NCBI RefSeq assembly: GCF_046630445.1
Contig: NC_092333.1
Span: forward strand, 714,069,001 to 714,133,000
DNA length: 64,000 bases
Direction: 5' to 3'
DNA from: Rutidosis leptorrhynchoides
Taxonomy: Eukaryota; Streptophyta; Magnoliopsida; Asterales; Asteraceae
Shown: piece by piece, positions 39,718 to 49,243 of the stretch
How positions within the stretch are numbered: position 1 is the stretch's first letter
Layout of the letters: each line of letters begins with the position of its first letter
The notes under the pieces: generated by a model
The model's input: the letters and a program-made list of their open reading frames with translations, nothing else
What the model was told of the DNA's origin: nothing
Databases searched by the model: none
Translations under genes and position numbers: made by a program

Positions 39718-42582
39718 CTAGGAGCAATGCCCGTGCGTTGCACGAAATTTTATACGGTTAGCGGCTGGAGCTGATAAAACAGTATTGTAAATGTAGGTTG
39801 AGCCAACGGGTGGCGTTATAGTTAAAAGATGGGAGTAGTAGTATAAAAGAAAAAGATAAGTAATTAGTTAGTGTCATATGTATCTATAAGCTAGTGTCAT
39901 ATGTATATATATGCAGATACAGATTACCTTCAACACCCAGAATCCATCCAATGACACTAAATGATTCTGATATAATACTAATAAAGGCCGAAAATTGGAG
40001 AATTCATATGCTATATCCTCATAAACCAAAATAACCGTTAAGCTGGAAACTGGTAACCTTTAAGTTGTTACCTGAGAAATTCTGGGTGGTTGTTGTGACT
40101 GTCTACAATACCCTGGTAGATACATAACCAATTCTCATATCCAGGATTCCACACGAATAATCACATTTAAGTTAGGGAAAAACACACCTATTTTGACACT
40201 TTATCATCGAGATGACCCGTTCAATTTGTCACATGAAAGAAAGTAAGGGAAATGAATGGAGGAATAAGAATTTCATAAATTTACAATACTAATAAAGGCC
40301 GAACACCGGAAAATTCATATGCTATCAGCTTTTAAAGGGTCTATGAAATTCAACATGGTTATAACATACGGCAGGGAAAAACCATTGAGCATAAGAAACT
40401 ACCAAACACGCTACTATCATAAATCAAAATAACCAAAATGGGAAAGAGATAATCAATTGACTACTATTGAAGTGCAATTGGAAATTGCAAAACCACGTGT
40501 TTTATTATTTTAAGTTGCAACAAAAGACTAAAGGAAAACATCAAAACCCCAAATTTTTCCTGACGAAAGACACGACAGAAATATAGTTCAATAACATGAC
40601 CTATTTATTAATGCGAAAACGAAACTTATTTTCCAGCTCACATGCTACCCTAGTCATCCATGGTTTGCTCAATGCTCAGCAATCTCCTTCTCATCCTCGG
40701 AGTCACTCGTAACAATGAACCTAAAGAGTAGAAGAACATGAGTAATTTTTTTTTCTTTTTTGCATCATATCTAATACTATAGACACAACTTTAAATTTCT
40801 GTACCTTAAGCAGCTAAAGGGATGACGGATAAACGAATTTAGATCATCCCCGACCTGTTTTTTCAAGAAAGTCAAACCATTAAGCTGAATCATGAGCTTG
40901 TTGTCCCGAAATATACGGTACTCCTTTCTGTTCGGTATCACCTCAAAGTGATTCAGCAAGTACACATATCCCTCCTTCAGTCTCGGGATGAAATGGTGGG
41001 TGACGTTATTCTTGGCAGTCATTTGAATGACGTTACCCTGCGTGACATCCAAATCACCATGTTCAATTATATTTGACATAAAAGGAAAACCAAATAAAAA
41101 TACATGAAAAGTAGTTTAAAATCCATTAACATCGAAATACATTTCTGAATAGAATTTGGTTATGTATTTAATAAGAAATTATATAAAAAAAGACAGATGA
41201 CTTTTATACACAATTAAATTTGTTTATATTTGTTTATATTTTATAATAATAATCTTCCATTTAAACACAATTAAATTATAAATATTCAGATGCATATAAT
41301 TGTGCTTATTTATGGTGCCAAGAGTCACAATAGCCAAGCAAAAACCTAAACATATTGATAACAGGAAGGGATAGTTAAAATGAAAACCAAACTGAATTGG
41401 ATGGGAGGCAGGGTGAAATTGACCAAGCCAACCCATGATTTGATAAATGATACATGACGACATCTTCCATTCTAATTAGGTTGTCTAATTAAAAACAAAT
41501 CAAATATCCAGAATCAACCTATCAATTGATAAATGAATGATGAAACCACCATGCTATCTAATTAGTTTGCTTAATGTGCTGAGTAAGTTCTAATTTACCA
41601 CATCTAAGATAAATCATATAGAAATATGTCCACTGCCAATGTAAACATTTAAACATAACACTTACTCAAGCATAAATAAAATTCAGTTTAGCCTATTATA
41701 CATGAAAAGGAATAAACAATCTTCATTAAATCTACCTTTTCATCGGAGGCGATGAAGTCTGTGCTCAAAAACTTCCCGTAAGCGGTATGAGTATCCCAGC
41801 TTCGACAAATCATAATCTTCACCTCGGCTTCCTTTCCAACTTCAAGATCATGCAGGAAAACGTATGAGTTTTTCTCGACATCAGATGTGGGTGTTTGGTT
41901 AGCTTGAGCCATTGCAATTGAGTAAAATTGTTTGGTTGAAATGCATAAGGATAGTGGTAGGCATTGGAATTTATAACCATGATTGAATGACCGAAAAAGG
42001 AAGGCGAACCAGTCTTCAACTATTCCATTGATTTGGAATGTTAATTCCAAAATTAATGTCCCTTTCTTTCTTCCAGGGATATGAAGGTGAAAATAACAAT
42101 TTCAATTGGGGTTTATGACATTGGATTGAACCGATTACAAAGCATTAAAGGATCGACTTTATGAGGTGAATTTGGGATCGGGTGGATGGGGATTCAATTG
42201 ACTACAACCCTAACTTAATTAAAGTTTTGAAGAGGAAGTTTGAAAGGAAGATAGATTAGGAGATATTAGGGTTAATTGATTTCATGCGGATGACCCTCAT
42301 GTAACTGACGACCATGAATTAACGAAGGTAACCATCTGAAGCGGTGGAGGATTTGAACGGGTGGTTATATATTTAATAGGAATTTATATAAAAAAAAAGG
42401 CAGATGACTTTTATAGAACCTAAGGCAGAGGACTTTTATAAAACCTTTTTTTGTATTAAATCAATTTATATTTACATATTAATAATTAAACTGTATCTGA
42501 ATTCCAATTGCAAGAATATTTAACAGGGAATTTATGATGGCTAATTTATGACACAGGGTGTCAATATTTAGGTAGTAATAGA
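39718..42582 (-). mobile_element. Non-autonomous Helitron with an RPA-like gene
   Basis: On the minus strand it starts TCTATTACTACCTAAATATT (42582) and ends with CGTGCAACGCACG, a short hairpin, then CATTGCTCCTAG at 39718. The insertion lies exactly between A and T. Removing it gives the uninterrupted sequence present in the partner LTR near 32436, with no target duplication. These are diagnostic Helitron features. No Rep/helicase is encoded. A direct repeat of about 45 bp (AATACTAATAAAGGCCGA at 39974 and 40285) lies in its 3' half. Confidence 0.92.
40669..41912 (-). CDS. RPA1-like OB-fold protein (DUF223 type), three exons, intact
   Basis: Exon 1 is 41736-41912, starting at ATG with MAQANQTPTS. 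Exon 2 is 40805-41037 and exon 3 is 40669-40720. Introns are GT-AG (donors AAG/GTAGA and AAG/GTACAG, acceptors CACGCAG/G and TTTAG/G). Splicing gives 462 nt in frame, 153 codons plus stop. The protein follows the replication protein A 70-kDa N-terminal OB-fold pattern: FLHDLEVGKEAEVKIMICRSW, then DEKGNVIQ across the exon 1-2 junction, then RLKEGYVYLLNHFEVIPN. It has an acidic tail (SDSEDEKEIAEH). Full RPA1 has several OB folds, so this is a single-domain derivative that may bind single-stranded DNA. Plant Helitrons often carry RPA-like genes. The ATG at 41912 is preferred over an upstream frame at 42050 that lacks family resemblance. Confidence 0.8.
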
Positions 42583-44136
42583 TTATATTACTACTAATAA
42601 TAACAATAATAATAATAATATTAATTTTAGAAATGAGAACTACCTTCAAAAAGCTTTTCTAAAAAAAACTGCCCCAAACAGGGCTCGAACTCGAGACCTC
42701 TCACCCACCCGCAAAAACCCTTAACCATTCTGCCATCCATGTTTTTCTGACTTATAAGGCAACCCAAACATATATATCTAGTATTTCTTTCATCTTAGTT
42801 CATCATCTTCTTCACCAAGTTTAAAATCAAACGGGGGGTAAAAACTCAACAACAATCGAACGGGTTTTCATTTATGACTTGTAAACAACATGAAACAAAA
42901 AAAAATGTGTTCATGATATAAAAAAAAATGAGAAAAAAAAACACAAAAAATCCTACTGCTTGCTCGTAGCTAGAAAAAAAAAATTTTGTTTTCAATTTTG
43001 AGTTCGTTTTGGACAATCTTTACAACATGAAACATATTTCAAATCATTCCTAAAATCTATCAAAATCATCAATTTAACTTAAAACATCAAAACAAGCCCT
43101 AATTTCTCCAAGAACAAAACAGTTGACTTTTGACAATTTAACTTTGACTCGCAAATTCGAATTCGTTATTAAGAATTGGAACTTGAGATTTTGCAGGAAG
43201 TTTAAGTAATTGATTCCTAACAACTCTGCATTTTTAGTTTTTTGAAATTTGTTTCGAATTTACGTTAGTGTATATTACTGTGAAGAACTCAAGAACTCAA
43301 AAATTGATTTTTAGATTAAGAGTGTTATAGGTTATGATTACAACATGAATGGTGTTGCAAGTCATTCCTATAAACTTTATGGATCATCAAATTAACTGGA
43401 GATATCAAAACAAACTCGAATTTGATTTAAGAACACTTAGTTGACTTTGAAAACCAAAACTTTGACTCTCAAATTAGAAATTGATAGAAAGAATTGAAGA
43501 TTGAAAACTTACAGATAGTTTAGATAGATGATTCCTAACAAGACTGCATTATTACATTTTGGAAATTCATTCGAAATCAAAATATGGTGAAAAAGATGAA
43601 TGTACAGAGTGTCGAGCTTATTTTTAGTTTTCTATCTTTCTCAAATGCATATATCTATATAAGTAATAAATTTTATTCTGTAATGTACCTTGAAATTGAC
43701 AGATAACAAATCGTAGACAAGAAACAAAAATTGATAAAAGTTGAGAGTGATCTGCAACTGATTTTGGAAACTGTCTGTGTACTATCCATTTTTTATATAT
43801 CATTAATATTAATATTAAAAATTAATAAATATAAATATATATATTAATAATAATAACTCTTTTAATATTATTAATACAAATAATAATAGTATTATAAATA
43901 ACAAGAATGATGATATTTATTAATCATAATGTTTATAATAATAATACTAATACTAATATTAATAATAACATTAATGATAATAATAATACTAATAATACTA
44001 ATATTAATATTAGTATTGAAAATAACAATAATATTACTAATACAACTAATTCTTAACTTGTAATTACATTTAATATACTAACCTTGCATATTATTAATTA
44101 GGTAATACTTATTTTATATAATAACACATTTGAAAA

Positions 44137-44231
<95 letters not shown>

Positions 44232-44419
44232 CATATTTATTTACACACAATCATTCGTGAATCATCGGACATAGTCGAAGGGTAAATGTTATCCATGTAA
44301 ACAGTTCAAAAATTCTGATACTCACATTACAGACTTTGCTTATCGTGTCGAAATCATATAAAGATTAAGTTTAAATTTAGTCGGAAATTCCCGGGTCATC
44401 ACACATCACGTACCACATT

Positions 44420-45340
44420 ACATAATTATTCGTTAACGTCACCCTCGTTGATGGTTGCAAATTGTTTTAATGATCCGTTGTCGGGGGATAACTACTTTGT
44501 GAAGAAGAATTCACACGTGCTATCATCGATTGTGGACGACCGAATGTATTATTCGAGGTATGGTTTGTTGTTGTTTGACAGCAGAGAATATAAATGCGCG
44601 GTGTTTTTTAACCCCTTCAAAAGCGATGCTCGCGAGCTTCCAAATTTTGTTAAAATAAGTTGCTTATGTTTCTTAGCATCACTTACTAATAATAATTGCA
44701 TAGCGCTGGATTTGCGTTAGACGAAGAAGAACAGTGGCGTTTCATCTACTACTTTGTAGGTATATCACCATCCTGGCATTTCGTCCCTCTTGGTGACGAA
44801 AATAAAATTGTATATTTTTTTACGTTTATTGAGCGAGATTTTTACGCATTGGGTGAAGAAGAAGGGATGATTCGAAAAACTGTTTTAGCCAAAACACCAC
44901 CACTGATGACGATGATTTCTAGTAGTAGTTGCGACTCACGAAAATATATCGTGATGAATTGCGACGATGAACATCTTTTACTAGTCATTCTGGGTAATGA
45001 GTGTGGGGAAGTTGATGTATTCAAGCGAAATGATGATGTGGATGAATGGAAGACAATAGATGGTATAGGGAAGCACGCGATCTTTATTGGTGGTTTGACA
45101 TCTGTTTGCTTTGATGCCAAAACGTCTGAAATGCAGAACAAGGTCTACTTCCCGCAGCTAGTGTGGTACTCACTCGAAACACACACGTCATCATCATCAT
45201 CATCATCATCCAATTCTGATTCTTTTGATGGGAAAATAATCATGAAAAAATGTTTCGGGGGGTTTTGTAGGAGCCAAGACACATTACAACTACCATGCTT
45301 GGATACAACTAAGTTGGCGTTAGCTACCTACGTACCTTAA
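44420..45340 (+). pseudogene. DUF295 (F-box-associated) protein fragment
   Basis: The C-terminal DUF295/KIB-type beta-propeller region of a plant F-box protein. The first segment (about 44420-44720) has LLLFDSREYKCAVFFNPF. The second (about 44718-45340), one base out of frame, has DEWKTIDGIGKHAIFIGG, then SVCFDAKTSEMQNKVYFP. The frameshift lies near 44700-44720. The F-box itself is absent: the large gypsy element ends at 44403, just upstream, and the DNA left of 31140 shows no F-box. The Ser run near 45190 comes from a TCA microsatellite. A broken host gene or an untranslated relic. Confidence 0.75.
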
Positions 45341-45413
45341 TTAGCTTAGCTACCTCGTATTATTCTCATGTTTCTTTGATTTAATTTATTATTAATAGTG
45401 TGGGTTATTTTTG

Positions 45414-45455
<42 letters not shown>

Positions 45456-46121
45456 AGGTTTTTTTGTTTTTGTAATTATTATTGTTACATTATTATTGTA
45501 TTAGTTTGGATGTTACAAATGATGCGTTAGGCCCTATAATAATTAGGATTTTTCAAACGAAAATCCAAAATATTGTCGTTAAGGTGCAATGAGGTCTTAT
45601 AGCACTTACATATTTAGTTTATAATGACGATTATTGAATAATAAAGATTTATATACACTTTAACGATCGTTGTGAGAAAAATTCTAATAATAGTTATAGA
45701 AAGTTGTGGGGTGGTAAATGTTGTAATTATGCAAAGAGCAGTCTCAAACATTAGTATAGCCGACTTATTTCATGGCAAACCTTCCAACGGAATGTCAATA
45801 TTCGTATAAAACTATGGCAGACGATTGAATGGATATGCGGATACTTGTTGTGGGAGAATCGAAATCAAGTTATTTAAGGAAAAGGTTGGAACCCTCCGGT
45901 GGCTTTGAATGAAAGCAAGTTATATACGTATATAATTGGCTTTTTTTAGAAAGATTTTGTAACTGTGCCCCTAATTTCTGGCATTATAATATCGATTTCT
46001 ACTAGTAAGAACAAAGTATAGTTTGGTTCCAACTGTTCAGAATCTACATATACATATGCAAGAACAAATCTTTCCAATTTAAGAAAGTGTACCCTCTTGC
46101 ACAAGACCAAAATTTTCCAAT
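45341..46121. other. Spacer with long poly-T run
   Basis: No gene. A T run of about 34 occupies 45419-45452. The rest is AT-rich without known repeats. Confidence 0.5.
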
Positions 46122-46457
46122 TCAAGAAGGCGAATCACTGTCTCCGGTAACTTGACGCTTGTTACGTTTCAAAATCTTGTCATAAAACTCAATCAGATGT
46201 TTAAAACTTGTGGACCTCAATGTTCGTCTTGAACTACGCCTAGCTGACTCAGGTTCAGGGACCTCATGAAGCTCGTGTACTGCTGCTTCTTCATCGGGAG
46301 AGAATCTACTGTATTGACAAAACACTCTAAAAAAGTAAATGCTGAGTGAAATAAAACACGCGATACCACATATGAGAAACAGACCCCAAAAGCTGCTTAG
46401 AGAAAGGCTATTTGTGTTTATTTCTGAAACTTGAGATGAACATGAACGCGATACCAC
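46122..46457 (-). pseudogene. C-terminal exon of a glutamate receptor-like channel
   Basis: The minus-strand segment LSLSSFWGLFLICGIACFIS, then FCQYSRFSPDE, matches the last transmembrane helix and the start of the cytosolic tail of plant GLR channels. The tail is basic and Ser/Arg-rich. About 100 residues remain of a protein that normally has about 900. No pore or ligand-binding region was found upstream within reach, so it is a fragment. Confidence 0.75.
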
Positions 46458-46459
46458 AT

Positions 46460-46772
46460 AACACTGCCATGCCTTAGTTCTGCTGGCTGTCCACGAAAAT
46501 CAAACTTTGTAACTTTGTCTTGTGCATCTTTTGGTACTGCAAAGCGTACAATGCATATTTTTAACGGTACAAGTTAGAATATGCTACGATACTTTGTAAA
46601 ATGTGACACTACAGCCATCATCGAGTCAATATTTATAAGATGCTTAAAAACCAAAACTAACTGATTACACGCAGGTGTTTACGAAGTGAGGCTCACCTTG
46701 ATACCAACTTTAATATCATGGCAAGAATGCCAATCTGCTTTCATGTCTTTTAGAGGGACCCGGCCATGAGGT
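46460..46772 (-). pseudogene. Two exon-like fragments of unknown origin
   Basis: 46697-46772 (minus) is bounded by GGCAG before and GTGAGC after, and encodes [21 protein letters not shown] second exon-like start lies after TTTGCAG at 46536. The protein family was not recognised. Joined to the GLR fragment it would be chimeric, which fits transposon-captured gene pieces. Confidence 0.35.
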
Positions 46773-46829
46773 CTGCCAAAAGAAAGAGGGAATAATTGAT
46801 TAAAAATATTGTAGAGATGAACAGTAATG

Positions 46830-47230
46830 TGGGACGTTTCTAATAAAATTTTATACCCGTTTGCGGGTTGCGGGCGGGTCACGGGTATAGCATACCCGTC
46901 GCGCGGGTAAAATCCGATCCTTGAATCCATGATACCCGTTCGAGCTACACGCGCGAGTATACCCGTTTATGGCATAGATATACTTAGTTACACATCAATA
47001 TATATTTTCTGATGTATATCTATAATTATTCGCGGGTTTACCCGCGGGTCGTGGATATTCGCGGTTAAAACATAGATCATATGTATACTTCTTAAACCCG
47101 CAAGTCGTGGGTATCCGCGGATCGTGGTACGTGCGAAAGTTTTTACCCGTTGGCAGGTATACAGGCCTGTGGGTAATGACAAAAACTTGACGCACGGGTC
47201 GCAGGTATAAAGGATCCATGCCCATCGCCC
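46830..47230. repeat. ACCCG/CGGGT-dense repeat
   Basis: About fourteen ACCCG or CGGGT words occur in both orientations within 400 bp, together with palindromes such as ACCCGCGGGT. Same style as 10480-10690 and 12280-12390. Probably a non-autonomous DNA transposon. No terminal repeats were defined. Confidence 0.5.
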
Positions 47231-47664
47231 GCGTGTGTCATTCCTAATGAGTAGATTCTTTCTTGTTGTGGCTAAAATTACAAGTAACATATTTACATAT
47301 TATACTAAAATCCACCAGCCAAAGTGGCAATAAAGAAGCGCAAGGCGCGTTATCTCATTATAGTTGACAAACATATTGTTTGAACGTAGCTATGCTTCTA
47401 TCATAGCAACCTGAAATTTACAAAGGAAGAACACATCCTCAAAGATTGTAAACATTAAACATGAAGCAGCAAACGGAATATGATACAACTATAGAGGTGG
47501 AGCAATATGTGGGCCGGATGCATTGGTGATGCGTCAAAACAAACATGGTAGGTCCCGTCGACCACAGATATTTTTCACTCGAAGTCATTATAGTTCTAGT
47601 TTATTACTGTAATGTGTAGCATGCAAAGTATGATTTGTAAAATGATTTCATATATTAATAATAA
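47231..47664. other. Spacer, nothing recognised
   Basis: Non-coding, moderately AT-rich, no repeats matched elsewhere in the window. Confidence 0.5.
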
Positions 47665-48085
47665 CTAGGTATGTGGTCGCGCTTCGCGGCGGATATTGGC
47701 ACGCCTTGTCGAAATTGACAATTACCGAATTTGAAACCACCTTGCAATGCGTTCGGGTTGCAGCTGACGGCTGGAACGCAACAGTACATAAAAAATGGAA
47801 TGACTGATTTAATATTTATACAAAACACAATTGTTGAACAACACAAAAGTACAAAAGTTGCACGATCGACAGCATTCTTCGGTGTTGGAGTAGATAACTG
47901 TGTAAATTGTTGACATGAAATAGAAGAATCCTCACCTATGAATGCGGATATAAGAGAAAAATAAAGTTAATGAACCAAATTAAGAGATATCTACCAAACA
48001 ACGGTAGTTAGTTTAACCAAACAGTAACACGACAAAGCACAAAGTAACATACATTTATAGGAGCTAAGTTGAGGAGTCGGATATG
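47665..48085 (-). mobile_element. 3' end of another Helitron, truncated
   Basis: Plus-strand TAATAA/CTAGGTATGTGG, then CGCGCTTCGCG. On the minus strand this reads as hairpin CGCGAAGCGCG followed by CTAG and T, like the Helitron at 39718. The element should extend right, but viral sequence starts near 48085, so its 5' end is lost or unrecognised. Confidence 0.55.
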
Positions 48086-48090
48086 AATAT

Positions 48091-48775
48091 TATAGTTTGC
48101 TTTGAACGTTGAATAAGATTGTTACATATGAATTCATGTATGAGTAAATTGATGTGCCTAACTTTTGATGATGACATATGCCTAACTTTATCCTTTTGGA
48201 TAAGTAAATGGACGATTGATATAATGAAGGATTTGTGTGCTAAACGTATACTGAGATTATGAATATATATAATGCTTAGATAGGTGTCGCTATTCAGAAT
48301 CGGTTAAGACTCAACGACGGTGTCGCTATTCAGAATCGGTTAGGACTCAACGACGGGGGCTCTGCTATTCAGAATCTAAAAGACTCAACAGAAAGAAACC
48401 AGTGAGGTTTATTATCAAACTTAACCTGATTACAAATGACAACCGAGGCTTCCTTTTATAGGCGAGCCAAAATACTATTTACAGATGCTCTGGAACCCAC
48501 GCACTACGATAGATTACATTATTGATCGTTTACATTATTGCTGTGGCCCGCGCACTTATTTAACTTTAAACATAAACCATACACGTTATCTTACATTATT
48601 GGTTCCTATGGCCCACATGGCCAGTACATTAAACACACGTATTTACATACAATAATTACAAGGACACGTTACATAATGTTACATTATTGATGAGGTCCAC
48701 TGGGGTCCACTAATATATTCGTTGTTATCTTTAGACTACATCCCTCCCACAATGAAAATGACAAGAGTTGGAGAT
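48091..48775 (-). promoter_or_regulatory. Viral intergenic region, A-left copy
   Basis: Minus strand: purine tract GTGGGAGGGATGTAG (about 48736-48750), TATA box TATAAAA (48454-48460), an AATAAA within about 60 bases downstream, then two 36-bp repeats (GTCGCTATTCAGAATCGGTT type) and a partial third at about 48284-48392. Cut off at the host junction near 48085-48091, before the primer site. Confidence 0.8.
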
Positions 48776-49243
48776 TTAAATGCCTCTTTCTGAATTCGCG
48801 AAATCTTTCCATTCTTCTGGTAATTTGTTTGCTGTTTGTTCATCTTCTGATATCCATCCTGTTGGAGTTGGAGTTGGATCGTCGACTTTATGTTGTGTTT
48901 CGTAATTTGCCCAGAATTTGAATCCATTGTTTGATTCTGCATGTACTGCCCATATATTGCCTCTTTTATCTACATACGAATCTTGACTATATCGTTTTAA
49001 ACATTTTAGAACTTGAGCATCTGTTTCTTCTTGAGGTTTGTTGAATGATTTTGAGGGTGCCGTTTCTTGAAAAGTAATATTTGATGCTTCATTTTTTAAT
49101 TGTAGTTTTTCTGAAAGGAGTGAAAAAATTTGTTGTAATTCCTCCTCCTCCCCCTGAAAAATTGACATTTGTTGTTGAAGTGCTTGTATTTGTACTTGTC
49201 TTTGCTGTATCTGAAGAAGAACATGTTCTAAGATGTCTTCCAT
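48776..49243 (-). CDS. Viral protein X, 155 aa, open
   Basis: Starts at an ATG that overlaps the last 16 bases of the Pol frame and its stop. The N-terminal 50 residues form a Gln/Glu-rich coiled coil (QIQQRQVQIQALQQQMSIF) similar to the start of the TAV frame at 62576. The C-terminal 75 residues (YVDKRGNIWAVHAESNNG, then GWISEDE) match nothing I recognise and are not viroplasmin-like. Position after Pol is where TAV lies in related viruses. Its role is unknown. It may be a truncated or diverged TAV paralogue. The right copy has the same gene with a one-base deletion. Confidence 0.65.
   Translation of the reverse strand: MEDILEHVLLQIQQRQVQIQALQQQMSIFQGEEEELQQIFSLLSEKLQLKNEASNITFQETAPSKSFNKPQEETDAQVLKCLKRYSQDSYVDKRGNIWAVHAESNNGFKFWANYETQHKVDDPTPTPTGWISEDEQTANKLPEEWKDFANSERGI

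Larger units (their letters stand above)
31140..44403 (-). mobile_element. Large non-autonomous long-LTR gypsy element (LARD-like)
   Basis: Two near-identical LTRs (31140-34202 and 38425-44403, the second enlarged by a Helitron) face an internal region of about 4.2 kb. Target duplication CATCA at 31135-31139 and 44404-44408. The primer site is on the minus strand at 38411-38422. At the other inner edge (34203-34237) the minus strand reads AACGGGTAGGTAC before the LTR, next to an AAATTTCG/CGAAATTT hairpin. Only Gag remnants are visible, with no protease, RT or integrase, so it depends on an autonomous relative. In plus sense the left LTR edge is TCTAACG in both copies, so the ends are TG...GA on the element strand, not TG...CA. 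Confidence 0.88.
38425..44403 (-). repeat. 5' LTR of the LARD-like element, carrying a Helitron
   Basis: 38425-39717 and 42583-44403 together match 31140-34202 almost base for base. The (TA)n run here is about 85 bp (44142-44227) against about 40 bp in the partner. The 2865-bp Helitron is the only large difference. Confidence 0.9.
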
